This document shows positions 7,947-15,271 of a stretch of DNA of 35,680 nt, one piece after another. Origin of the DNA: Solirubrobacterales bacterium. Lineage in GTDB: Bacteria > Actinomycetota > Thermoleophilia > Solirubrobacterales > Solirubrobacteraceae. Location: positions 1 to 35,680 of the forward strand of contig PKXY01000026.1 in the NCBI GenBank assembly GCA_003132505.1, in the 5' to 3' direction. The translations under genes were made by a program, and so were the position numbers. The stretch's first letter is position 1, and each line of letters opens with the position of its first letter. Below the pieces are notes generated by a model, which saw nothing but the letters and a program-made list of their open reading frames with translations, was not told the DNA's origin and searched no databases.

Positions 7947-8797
7947 ATCGAGTAGTGCGGAAAGTACGGCGGGAACGTGTACGTGCTCGAGAAGATGATC
8001 GACGCGGCGATCGCGATCGCCACGAGCACCAGGCAGCCGGCGATTCCTAGCAATAGCGGGCGGCGCTGGCGGTCCGCGTACTGCCAGGCGAGCGCCGCCA
8101 GTCCGCCGCCGATCAACCCGCCGATGTGACCGCCGATCGAGATTCCCGAGATGCTGAAGCTCAGGATGAGGTTGATCACGATCAACCCGCCGATGCCGGC
8201 CTCCCACGGGTTGACTCCGCGCGCGCGGAGCTCGACGAACGCGGCCCCCATGATGGCGAAGATCGCGCCAGACGCGCCGACAGTCGGATCGTTCGGGCTC
8301 AGTAACAACGCCCCGAGCGATCCGGCAAACAGGCCGACAAAATAGATCGATACGAAGCGCAGGCGCCCGATCGCGGGCTCGAGCATCCTGCCGACGAAAT
8401 AGAGCACGAGCATGTTGGAGCCGATGTGCAGGAGGTCGATGTGTATGAAACCCGCAGTGAGCAGCCTGTAGTACTGGTGCAGCGAGCCGACGTAGGTCGC
8501 CATGAGGAACCCGTGGTCGAACACGTACGAGGGGCCGGTGGGACTGCTCGCGAAGGTGAACACGGAGGTCCCTTCAGCGAGGAACACCGCGACGTTGATC
8601 GCGATCAGCGCCTGCGTGGCGATCCAGCCCTGATGGGTGAGATTGCGCATCGTCTTGACCTTGGTGCGCTGGCGCGCGCATTCCGGACAGCGCATTCCGA
8701 CCGCGGTGGTCGTCATGCAGTCCGGGCAGATCGGACGACCGCAGTTGGAGCACGAGACGCCGGTCTCACGCGAGGGGTGCCGGTAGCAGGTAGCCAT
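7943..8797 (-). CDS. Rhomboid intramembrane serine protease with N-terminal Cys-rich (zinc-ribbon/B-box-like) domain
   Basis: A 284-residue protein. An N-terminal cytosolic domain with C4/H7, C16-x2-C19, C24-x2-C27 and C37-x2-C40 looks like a zinc-binding ribbon or B-box. Six or seven transmembrane helices follow. The rhomboid catalytic dyad is S176 in VGASGAIFAIMGA and H224 in IGGHIGG, and HIGSNM (N128) provides the conserved Asn before it. The enzyme should cut substrate helices within the membrane. It is convergent with, and overlaps by 4 bp, the cobalamin-binding-like gene. Confidence 0.92.
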   Translation of the reverse strand: MATCYRHPSRETGVSCSNCGRPICPDCMTTTAVGMRCPECARQRTKVKTMRNLTHQGWIATQALIAINVAVFLAEGTSVFTFASSPTGPSYVFDHGFLMATYVGSLHQYYRLLTAGFIHIDLLHIGSNMLVLYFVGRMLEPAIGRLRFVSIYFVGLFAGSLGALLLSPNDPTVGASGAIFAIMGAAFVELRARGVNPWEAGIGGLIVINLILSFSISGISIGGHIGGLIGGGLAALAWQYADRQRRPLLLGIAGCLVLVAIAIAASIIFSSTYTFPPYFPHYSI

Positions 8798-8867
8798 TGG
8801 GGCGGCACCACGCTACCAGGGCGCGCGTCGGTGCCCGCGAGGTATCCGCCGTCGGCGGTTTCCGGCC

Positions 8868-9566
8868 TCAGTCCTGCAGCGAAGCGGCGATCAGCGGCGC
8901 CATCGAAGGTACCTTCGAGCCGCCGCGAGGCTCGGCGGTGACGAGCACGGCGCTTGCGCCCGCGACCCCGCCGGGGACATTGGCGTCAGCGCGTCCGGAG
9001 CTGGTCGGCTCGAACAGCGCGTCTGTCGGCTCGGGCCTGCCGCTCCGCTCGATCCAGAGCTCGTAGACCTTGCCAGCGCCCGCTTGCGGAAGGTGCTCGA
9101 CGACGAGCTCGGCACGATCGCCCGACCGCTTCAACCAAGCGACGGGACGCCTCGCCGTATGCCATGCCGAAGCGCTCGCCACGCTCGCCCGGATCACCGA
9201 TGTGCCCGGGTTGCTCGGGGCGAGCACCAGCGCGCCGATGGCGAGGCCGGCCGCAAGCCCACCGGCGCCGGCCAGCTGGAAGCGCGTGTGGTGACGCAGC
9301 GCGCGTCGTGGGGCTCTTACGCGGCCCGCCTGCTCGGCGCGCGCCCCAGCAAGCACGCGGCGGCGGAGCCGCCGCGGCGCCTCGAGTCGCGGTAGAGCAA
9401 GCGGCAGTACGGCGGCCGTCGTGCGCAGACGCTCCAGCTCGACCGCGCAGATCGCGCACTCGTCGGCGTGGGCACGGAACTCCGCTGCCTCGGATTCGTC
9501 GAGCGCGCCGAGAACGTAGGCGGCGGCGTCGTCGCTGCGTGGCAGATGCTCAGACGGTTGGCTCAT
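8868..9566 (-). CDS. Anti-sigma factor, RskA type with zinc-finger HxxxCxxC
   Basis: A 232-residue membrane protein. The cytosolic N-terminal anti-sigma domain has H33-x3-C37-x2-C40 (RAHADECAIC). One transmembrane helix lies at about 98-116. The extracytoplasmic RskA domain contains KVYELWIERSGRPEPTDALF and VLVTAEPRGGSKVPSMAP. Anti-sigma-K proteins hold their partner ECF sigma factor at the membrane until regulated proteolysis. The start overlaps the upstream sigma gene by 4 bp, giving strong coupling. The rhomboid protease downstream on the same strand is a possible but unproven processing enzyme. Confidence 0.92.
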   Translation of the reverse strand: MSQPSEHLPRSDDAAAYVLGALDESEAAEFRAHADECAICAVELERLRTTAAVLPLALPRLEAPRRLRRRVLAGARAEQAGRVRAPRRALRHHTRFQLAGAGGLAAGLAIGALVLAPSNPGTSVIRASVASASAWHTARRPVAWLKRSGDRAELVVEHLPQAGAGKVYELWIERSGRPEPTDALFEPTSSGRADANVPGGVAGASAVLVTAEPRGGSKVPSMAPLIAASLQD

Positions 9567-10177
9567 GGGATCGCCAGAGCCCCCGACCGCTCGAGCGCCC
9601 CTCTCAGCTTCTCGAGACCGAGCCGCATGCGCCCCTTGATGGTGCCGACCGGCGCGCCGAGGAGCTCCGCGATCTCAGTATGGGTGAAGCCGCCGAAGTA
9701 GGCGAGCTCGATCACGCGGGCCTGCTCCTCGGGCAAGCTGTCGAGCGCAGCGCGGATCTCGCGCGCCTCGTCGTGCGCGACCACCTGCGTCTCCGTTCGC
9801 TCCGCCGCCACGAGGCGCTCGGCCAGGCCGTCATCGCCGGCGCGCCGGCGCTCGTGCACGACGCTCCGTCGCAACGCATCAACCGCTCGGTTGTGAACGA
9901 TGCCGAGCACCCACGTCCGGACGCTCCCCCTGGCACGGTCGTAACGCTCTCCGTTCCGCCAGAGCGCGAGGAACGCCTCCTGCACCACCTCCTCGGCACC
10001 GGAGCGCGTGCCGCAGATCCGGTAGGCGAGGGAGTAGGCGACACTCGCGTGGCGGTCGTAGATCGCTTCGAAGGCGGCCATCTCGCCGTCGCGCACCCGC
10101 GCCATCAGGTCCTCGTCGGCAAGCTCTCGCAGACGTGAGCGCGCGAGCGGTCCCCGGTGGGCTTGCAGCAGAGACAT
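9563..10177 (-). CDS. ECF RNA polymerase sigma factor, SigK-like
   Basis: A 204-residue sigma-70 family ECF protein. Region 2 includes AFEAIYDRHASVAYSLAYRI and GAEEVVQEAFLALWRN; region 4 includes LPEEQARVIELAYFGGFTHT and EIAELLGAPVGTIKGRMRLG. It forms a 4-bp overlapping pair with the RskA-type anti-sigma downstream. The 36 bp upstream contain CGTATAAG and the inverted repeat TCCGT-N7-ACGGA, which may include a promoter; GGAGA precedes the ATG. Confidence 0.94.
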   Translation of the reverse strand: MSLLQAHRGPLARSRLRELADEDLMARVRDGEMAAFEAIYDRHASVAYSLAYRICGTRSGAEEVVQEAFLALWRNGERYDRARGSVRTWVLGIVHNRAVDALRRSVVHERRRAGDDGLAERLVAAERTETQVVAHDEAREIRAALDSLPEEQARVIELAYFGGFTHTEIAELLGAPVGTIKGRMRLGLEKLRGALERSGALAIP

Positions 10178-10213
10178 TCTCCGTCACTTATACGGACCAG
10201 CGGGTGCTGCGGA

Positions 10214-10519
10214 TCACTGCGCGTCGTCGCCCGGGGGCGTCGGATCCGATCCGCCGCCCGCGTGACTGCGGCGGCGCTGGTGCAGGCGGAGAAGCACAAG
10301 CCCGGCGCCCGCCGTGCTGCCGCCCAGCAGCGCCAGCGCGGGGCGCAGCCAGTTGCGTGGATCGCGCATGGCTGCGAGCTCCCAGCCTTCGAGCTCGCCA
10401 GCAGCGTGATCGCTGATGCTCTGAAGCCGGCTCGTCACGCGACTCGCAAGGTCCGCCGGTGGCTCGACCGGGGAAAGAGCCTCTCGCAGTAGCGATTCGA
10501 CGTTGCCGGACCCGCTCAT
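10214..10519 (-). CDS. Small single-pass membrane protein paired with an ECF sigma (putative anti-sigma)
   Basis: A 101-residue protein with a short cytosolic N-terminal segment rich in Leu, Arg and Glu (VESLLREALSPVEPPADLAS), one transmembrane helix at about 58-78 (LRPALALLGGSTAGAGLVLL) and a short basic, Pro/Gly-rich tail. There is no zinc-finger motif. The 4-bp overlap with the upstream ECF sigma gene and the membrane topology suggest an anti-sigma-like partner. This assignment is from context only. Confidence 0.7.
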   Translation of the reverse strand: MSGSGNVESLLREALSPVEPPADLASRVTSRLQSISDHAAGELEGWELAAMRDPRNWLRPALALLGGSTAGAGLVLLRLHQRRRSHAGGGSDPTPPGDDAQ

Positions 10520-11058
10520 CGGCCATCCTCGGCGCGCGCGACCACGCTCTCCAATTGCTTGATCGCGCGGTGGATCAGCACCTTCGTCGCGCCGTCGGTC
10601 CGGCCGAGCGCACGCGCGATCTCGCGGTTGTCCATCCCGAGCGCAAAGCGCATGATCAGCGCCTCGCGCCGATCATCGGGCAGCCGCTTGACTCCTTCAA
10701 GCACACGGGCCAGCTCGTCGCGGCCGCTGACGAGATCCTCGGTCGAGTGAGGTGCGGCGACCGGCTCGCTCTCCTCGAGCGATGTCTGCGGGCGGCGCGA
10801 GCGATAGCGGTAGTGATTGGCCGCGAGGTTGTGGGCGATGCGCAGCAGCCACGGGCGCAGCGGCCGTCCATGCGACTCGCGCTGGGCGCGCTCGAAGTGG
10901 CGGTAGGCCTGGAGGAAAGTCTGCTCGACGAGGTCCTCGGCGTCGTGATGGTTGCCGATGCGGTAGTAGGCATAGCTGTACAGATCGCGCATGTGCGTCC
11001 GGTAGAGCTCGGCGAACTCGCCGTCGAGCTGCGCCTTCGTCTTTGCCGGCTCGCTCAC
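10516..11058 (-). CDS. ECF RNA polymerase sigma factor (second cassette)
   Basis: A 180-residue ECF sigma. Region 2 (FAELYRTHMRDLYSYAYYRI and DAEDLVEQTFLQAYRHFER) is followed by RPWLLRIAHNLAANHYRYRS, and region 4 carries LPDDRREALIMRFALGMDNR and EIARALGRTDGATKVLIHRA. Together with the 101-residue membrane protein it forms a cassette directly upstream of the SigK-like/RskA-like cassette. The two sigma factors differ clearly in sequence and are not recent duplicates. Confidence 0.93.
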   Translation of the reverse strand: MSEPAKTKAQLDGEFAELYRTHMRDLYSYAYYRIGNHHDAEDLVEQTFLQAYRHFERAQRESHGRPLRPWLLRIAHNLAANHYRYRSRRPQTSLEESEPVAAPHSTEDLVSGRDELARVLEGVKRLPDDRREALIMRFALGMDNREIARALGRTDGATKVLIHRAIKQLESVVARAEDGR

Positions 11059-11081
11059 GCACTGAGCCTACCCCCAGCAGT

Positions 11082-11837
11082 TCAGGCGGCGTGAGCGCCG
11101 ACGCGATCATCTGCATTCACAAACACCGGGCACTGCGGCATCGCCCCGCCAAGCCAGTCCCATTGCAGCACGACACGGGCCCATATCCGTTCCGTGACGG
11201 CAGCAGCGAGCGCCGGCGAGGGATTGTCCTCGCGCGGAAAGCTGAGCGGACGCCCGCAGCGGAGCCGTACGCGATGCGGGCGCACGCGCCAGCCACGCCG
11301 AACGGCCTCCGTCCCCAACACGGCAACGGGTACGACGGGCGCGCCCGTCTGCAGCGCGAGCCGCCCGACGCCGCGGTGCGGGCTGCCGAGCGGCCCGGGG
11401 CGCGTGCGCGTACCCTCGGGAAAGATCACGACGCAGTCGCCGCGCTCGAGGATCCGACGCGCGGTTTCCATCGCCTGCACGTCGCCGCCGCCACGGTCGA
11501 TCGGAAACCCGCCGAGTCGGCTCATCAGCCAGCCCGCGACCGGGTGCAGGAACAGCTCCTTCTTTGCGAGGTAGTAAACCGGCCGCCGTGTCAGCGTGCC
11601 GATCACGAACGGATCGACAAAGCTCCGGTGGTTCGCTGCGAAGATCACCGGCCCGCTTTTCGGCACGTGCTCCATGCCGCTTCGCCGCATGCGGAAGTAG
11701 ACGTGGAAGAAGGGCTGCAGGATCGCCCGTGCAGCCCAGTAGAACGGCCTGTTAACGCCCCGCTCGAGCGCCCGCGTGTGGTACTCGTGCGGGTTGTAAC
11801 CCGGCGGCGCGGGCCGATTGGTCGGATAAGCGCTCAC
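11082..11837 (-). CDS. 1-acyl-sn-glycerol-3-phosphate acyltransferase (PlsC family)
   Basis: A 251-residue protein with acyltransferase motif I NHRSFVDPF (H70 and D75 of the HX4D catalytic motif), GGFPIDRGGGD, motif III VVIFPEGTRTRPGPLG, and motif IV near GAPVVPVAVLGTEAV. It adds the second acyl chain in phosphatidic acid synthesis or a related lipid acylation. No transmembrane segment is obvious; a basic amphipathic N-terminus probably associates with the membrane. It is encoded leftward, 23 bp upstream of the ECF sigma gene. Confidence 0.9.
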   Translation of the reverse strand: MSAYPTNRPAPPGYNPHEYHTRALERGVNRPFYWAARAILQPFFHVYFRMRRSGMEHVPKSGPVIFAANHRSFVDPFVIGTLTRRPVYYLAKKELFLHPVAGWLMSRLGGFPIDRGGGDVQAMETARRILERGDCVVIFPEGTRTRPGPLGSPHRGVGRLALQTGAPVVPVAVLGTEAVRRGWRVRPHRVRLRCGRPLSFPREDNPSPALAAAVTERIWARVVLQWDWLGGAMPQCPVFVNADDRVGAHAA

Positions 11838-11983
11838 TGGTGGTGATACCCGCGTAGCGGCCGCACGTTACTGGCGTGCAACGCACACGGACGAACGGCC
11901 CAGGCGCCGTCGATCCCCGTTGCGGAGCGACGACCGGCTTTCTCACGGGCGTCCGCTATCGGCTAGCGTCCAGCAGCACCTCC

Positions 11984-12056
<73 letters not shown>

Positions 12057-12525
12057 CTAAAATAGCCTGCAAAATCGCAGTTTTTGGTGCGAGGATGGTC
12101 CGGTGAACCGGGGTCCGTCGTCGGCCGTTGGCCTATTCGTTGGCCTTAACGAGGACCTCCCTACCTCACAACTCGGCCGACTAGCAGGGCAAACCTGCTA
12201 GCTCAATGCGGGGATATATCGCTTCGATCAGTGTTTCCCTGAGCACGTCCGAAGCATCGCGGGCATCAGCCTGCCAGCGCTCACTGCCATCCCGCCGACA
12301 CAGATAGACGGACACCCTCACGTGCGGTCGAGGCCTGCCTCTAGCCTCGTGAGTAGGCGATCCCGCTCGTCGCCGGCGATCACTTCGGTGCGGCCGTTTG
12401 GTGGCTTGACGGCGTTGGCTGGCGTTGTGAGCGTCGGCTGCTCGTTTGAACTCGTGACCGGTCAGACTTGGGTGCCTTGAATGGTGGCTGTCCGGGAAGG
12501 TCAAGTAATCCTGGAAGTCAAATCA
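12057..12525. other. Gene-poor stretch downstream of tRNA-Thr
   Basis: About 470 bp with lower GC just after the tRNA and no convincing gene. An open frame on the reverse strand (12504 to 12181, 107 codons) has one plausible protein-like patch (RVSVYLCRRDGSERWQADAR) near its C-terminus, but its N-terminal half looks random and no ribosome site was found. It may be a decayed gene. GGAAG at 12513-12517 is the probable ribosome site of the MarR gene. Confidence 0.4.
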
Positions 12526-13017
12526 ATGAACGATTCCCGTCGACTCATCGCCCGCCTCGCGCCGCTGCTGCCACAGCTGGTGTTCGCGTTCAGGCGCCGC
12601 CGCGGCGAGATCCCGGATGTGCTCAAGCAGGCTGGTAGCCATGGCGAGCGTCACATTGGTGTGCTGATCTCACTCGCGATCATGGGTCCCGCGACTGTCT
12701 CCGAACTCGCGCGGCGCACCGAGTTGAGCACCGCGCATGCCAGTCTTGTGGTCGGAGAGCTCGCGCGTGCGGGCCTCGTCGACCGCGACCACGACGAACG
12801 TGACCGGCGACGGATCGTCGTGTCGCTCTCCGGTGCCGCCACGCCCGCCGTCGCTGAGATGCGCAAGCGCAACTCAGCCCCGCTGCTGCAATTCCTTTCA
12901 GAGCTCGACGACAGCGAGGCCGAGCGCTTCATCGACCACCTCGAGCGCCTCGTTGCGCTTCTACGCGCCGAGAACTCCAGCGCGAACAGCCCTGAGCCGA
13001 CAGTCACATCGCCGTGA
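12526..13017 (+). CDS. MarR-family transcriptional regulator
   Basis: About 163 residues from ATG 12526; the frame is open from ATG 12481, but 12526 has GGAAG eight bases upstream. The winged-helix core is clear: IMGPATVSELARRTELSTAH, then ELARAGLVDRDHDERDRRRI as the wing with the conserved DxRDRR pattern. Dimerisation helices are at both ends. MarR proteins repress nearby genes and release DNA on binding small aromatic or oxidising ligands. Likely targets are its own gene or the SDR operon 0.9 kb downstream. Confidence 0.9.
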   Translation: MNDSRRLIARLAPLLPQLVFAFRRRRGEIPDVLKQAGSHGERHIGVLISLAIMGPATVSELARRTELSTAHASLVVGELARAGLVDRDHDERDRRRIVVSLSGAATPAVAEMRKRNSAPLLQFLSELDDSEAERFIDHLERLVALLRAENSSANSPEPTVTSP

Positions 13018-13094
13018 CCAACCGCCCACGCACTCGAATGCAGCCCGTCTTGCATCGCCAGCTGCTCACGCTCTGGGTTTGTGCCGCGCCCAGT

Positions 13095-13523
13095 TCATCC
13101 GGCGTTGCGGGCGGGTGGCCGCGACGCGAAGCCTCGCCGGCCGCCTCCCCAGTGTCCGCGCCACCAGAAAGTCCGCAGGAGGATGAACGCGAGTAGCCAG
13201 ATGGGCCATACGCCGTGCAGCCAGCCAACGCCGAGCCCGCCGGCCCAGGCGATCACTACAAACACGAGGAGCGCCGCCGCCGGCCACGGCAGCCTGCGCT
13301 GCGACCGGGCTCCGCTGGTAAGGCCCGCAGAGCGGTTACGCTGCGGCAGGTCCGCGACCAAGGCACTGAGTTCGCGATTGTGCTGAGCCGCGTATGCCGC
13401 AGCGAGCCGGTGCTCCGTCGCCTCGACGTTCAGCGAGCCGTCCACGAGCGCTTGGCGCAGTGTGGTGGCTGTGCGCTCGCGCGCCTCGTCAGTCGCCCGT
13501 AGATCCTCCCAGTCGCCAGGCAC
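13095..13523 (-). CDS. DUF1707 domain membrane protein
   Basis: About 142 residues from GTG 13523, which is preceded by AGAGGGG. The frame is open to 13634, but the extra N-terminus is low quality. The DUF1707 domain is LRATDEARERTATTLRQALV with ATEHRLAAAYAAQHNRELSA and LVADLP, as in the family consensus. Two hydrophobic helices follow (PAAALLVFVVIAWAGGLGVG and GVWPIWLLAFILL), then an Arg/Gly-rich tail. DUF1707 proteins are common actinobacterial membrane-associated proteins of unclear function. It is convergent with the MarR gene. Confidence 0.78.
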   Translation of the reverse strand: MPGDWEDLRATDEARERTATTLRQALVDGSLNVEATEHRLAAAYAAQHNRELSALVADLPQRNRSAGLTSGARSQRRLPWPAAALLVFVVIAWAGGLGVGWLHGVWPIWLLAFILLRTFWWRGHWGGGRRGFASRPPARNAG

Positions 13524-13677
13524 GGCGCCCCGCCCCTCTGCGACCTCGCCGTCGGCGCTTCGCTGCGGCGCCGCCGTTTGAAGGCGACCGTGTGCGCGCC
13601 ATCCCTGGGAACTGCATCTGTCGTACAAGATCACTCCCGGCGTTCGATTTTGGCTGACGGCGACCCGCTAGCTGCCT

Positions 13678-13693
13678 GGGTGCATGTGCACCC
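13678..13693. promoter_or_regulatory. Perfect inverted repeat, operator-like
   Basis: GGGTGCA-TG-TGCACCC is a perfect 7-2-7 palindrome in the intergenic region between the DUF1707 gene (-) and the SDR operon (+). TACAAT, a good -10-like hexamer, begins five bases after it at 13698. A position next to a -10 element suits a repressor site. Which protein binds is unknown. Confidence 0.5.
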
Positions 13694-13716
13694 GAGCTAC
13701 AATCTAGCAAAGAGAC

Positions 13717-13744
13717 TTGACTATCTAAGTTCCTTAGGTAATCT
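13717..13744 (+). promoter_or_regulatory. Candidate promoter with embedded operator-like palindrome
   Basis: TTGACT at 13717-13722 could be a -35 element, with TAATCT at 13739-13744 as a weak -10 (16-bp spacer). Within the spacer, CTAAG-TTC-CTTAG (13725-13737) is a perfect inverted repeat. A palindrome inside a promoter spacer is where a MarR or TetR repressor would act. It lies about 200 bp upstream of the SDR gene. The rest of 13524-13936 holds no credible gene. Confidence 0.45.
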
Positions 13745-13936
13745 CCTCGGTCATGGCTCAAGCCAATCCAACGGTCGCGTGAGTCATTTGATTTCCCGGC
13801 AACGAACGCGGCGAGTGCGACCAGCGTCGCAGTCAACGACTCGATCCGATCCGGCTTTCGGATCATCCGCTGGCAGCGCAACCCAAACGAGTTGCCCAAC
13901 CCGCGTCGACCGGCACTCCGGTAATGGCGGTGATCG

Positions 13937-14725
13937 GTGAGCGCCGAGATGACAGGGAAGGTCGCGGTCGTTACTGGTGCCAGCCGCGGGATCGGAGCCG
14001 CCGTCGCGCGCGCGTTCCGCTCGGCCGGCGCGCGGGTCGCGATCGCAGCCCGAGATGCTGAGGCGTTGGACCGGCTTGCTGACGAACTCGGGCGCAGCGA
14101 CGGTCACGCACTCGCCATCCCCACAGACGTGAGCGACCCGGTCGCCGTCGCCCAGATGGTCGAGCGTGTGATCGCGCAGTTCGGCCGCCTCGACTTCGCC
14201 TGTAACAACGCCGCCGGTAAGGGCCATCCCCCGACCCCACTTGCCGAGGTGCCGATCGAGGCGTTCGACTCGGGGCTCGCCGTGAGCCTGCGCGGCGTCT
14301 TTCTCTCGATGCGGGAGGAGATCCCCGCGATCGTGCGCTCAGGTGGCGGGGCGATCGTCAACATCTCGTCGACCGCCGGACTGCAGGGTGTCGGCGGGCT
14401 CGCGGGCTACGTGACGGCAAAACACGGCGTCGAAGGACTGACGAAGGTCGCAGCGCTCGACTACGCCGGGCTCGGGGTGCGCGTGAACGCGGTCGCGCCC
14501 GGACCGATCCTGACCGACAACCTCAAACGCGCCGGCGCCGCCGCCCAACAGGCAGCCGCGGCCGCGATGCCACTGCAGCGCGTCCGCCAGCCCGAGGAGG
14601 TCGCGGCCGCCGTCGTCTGGCTCTGCTCGAACGCAGCCGGCTTCATTACAGGCACCACCCTGACGATCGACGGCGGCAAGCTCGCAGGGACCCCACCATT
14701 CCGAGTGACCGTCGGCCCACAATGA
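13937..14725 (+). CDS. Short-chain dehydrogenase/reductase (SDR)
   Basis: A 262-residue classical SDR. The NAD(P) motif is TGASRGIG (13-20), NNAAG lies at 90-94, and the catalytic S145, Y158 and K162 appear in VNISS and YVTAK. The substrate loop begins NAVAPGPILT, and the C-terminal FITGTTLTIDGG is typical. Substrate is unknown. GTG 13937 is used; ATG 13949, four codons in, is equally plausible. Its stop overlaps the next gene's ATG (ATGA). Confidence 0.92.
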   Translation: MSAEMTGKVAVVTGASRGIGAAVARAFRSAGARVAIAARDAEALDRLADELGRSDGHALAIPTDVSDPVAVAQMVERVIAQFGRLDFACNNAAGKGHPPTPLAEVPIEAFDSGLAVSLRGVFLSMREEIPAIVRSGGGAIVNISSTAGLQGVGGLAGYVTAKHGVEGLTKVAALDYAGLGVRVNAVAPGPILTDNLKRAGAAAQQAAAAAMPLQRVRQPEEVAAAVVWLCSNAAGFITGTTLTIDGGKLAGTPPFRVTVGPQ

Positions 14726-15192
14726 ACGCCCTCGCGTCCCCGAACGCAACACCGCGAACCAGAGGACTACGCGCCAACGCACTCGCAGCAGTCGTGATGC
14801 TGCTCATTGAGTACTGCCTTGGCATCTCGGTCAACCTCTACTCGACCCTGCCCGCAACCGATCATGGCAAACCCCTGTTCGCGGGCTTCACATCGGCAGT
14901 CGGGAACGGTCCGCTACTCCTGAGCGTCCACGCACTCCTCGGAACGCTCCTCCTCATCACCGCCTCGGGAGCTCTCATACGCTCCCTGCGCCTCGGCGCA
15001 ACACCACCGATCGCGCTCACCGCCGTCGCCCTCCTAGCGATCATCGCCGCGTGGCTGGCCGGCGCCGAATTCGTCGGCCAGATGAAGAACACCGCATCAC
15101 TCACGATGGCGCTCGCCACGGCGATCGCGATCCTCTGCTACACGCTCGTGATTTTCGTCTCCGGCAGCTCGCCACGATCACCGGCGAGTTGA
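14722..15192 (+). CDS. Four-helix membrane protein coupled to SDR
   Basis: A 156-residue protein with four predicted transmembrane helices (about 19-36, 62-84, 96-115, 125-147) and a conserved-looking NLYSTLPATDHGKPLF between helices 1 and 2. I do not recognise a named family. The 4-bp ATGA overlap with the SDR gene implies translational coupling. The MarR/SDR/membrane-protein arrangement suggests a small inducible detoxification or redox unit. Codon use matches the neighbours. Confidence 0.75.
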   Translation: MNALASPNATPRTRGLRANALAAVVMLLIEYCLGISVNLYSTLPATDHGKPLFAGFTSAVGNGPLLLSVHALLGTLLLITASGALIRSLRLGATPPIALTAVALLAIIAAWLAGAEFVGQMKNTASLTMALATAIAILCYTLVIFVSGSSPRSPAS

Positions 15193-15271
15193 GGCGAGCA
15201 TTGCGCAGCGCTCGGCTTCGGATCGATCAAAGAAGCGTGGCTGATGGCAACTTCGATCACTAGCTGGAGCG

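Noticed and set aside
12181..12504. 107-codon reverse frame after tRNA-Thr
   Set aside because: Only a short C-terminal patch looks protein-like, there is no ribosome site, and it overlaps the leader of the MarR gene; kept only as a possible decayed gene.
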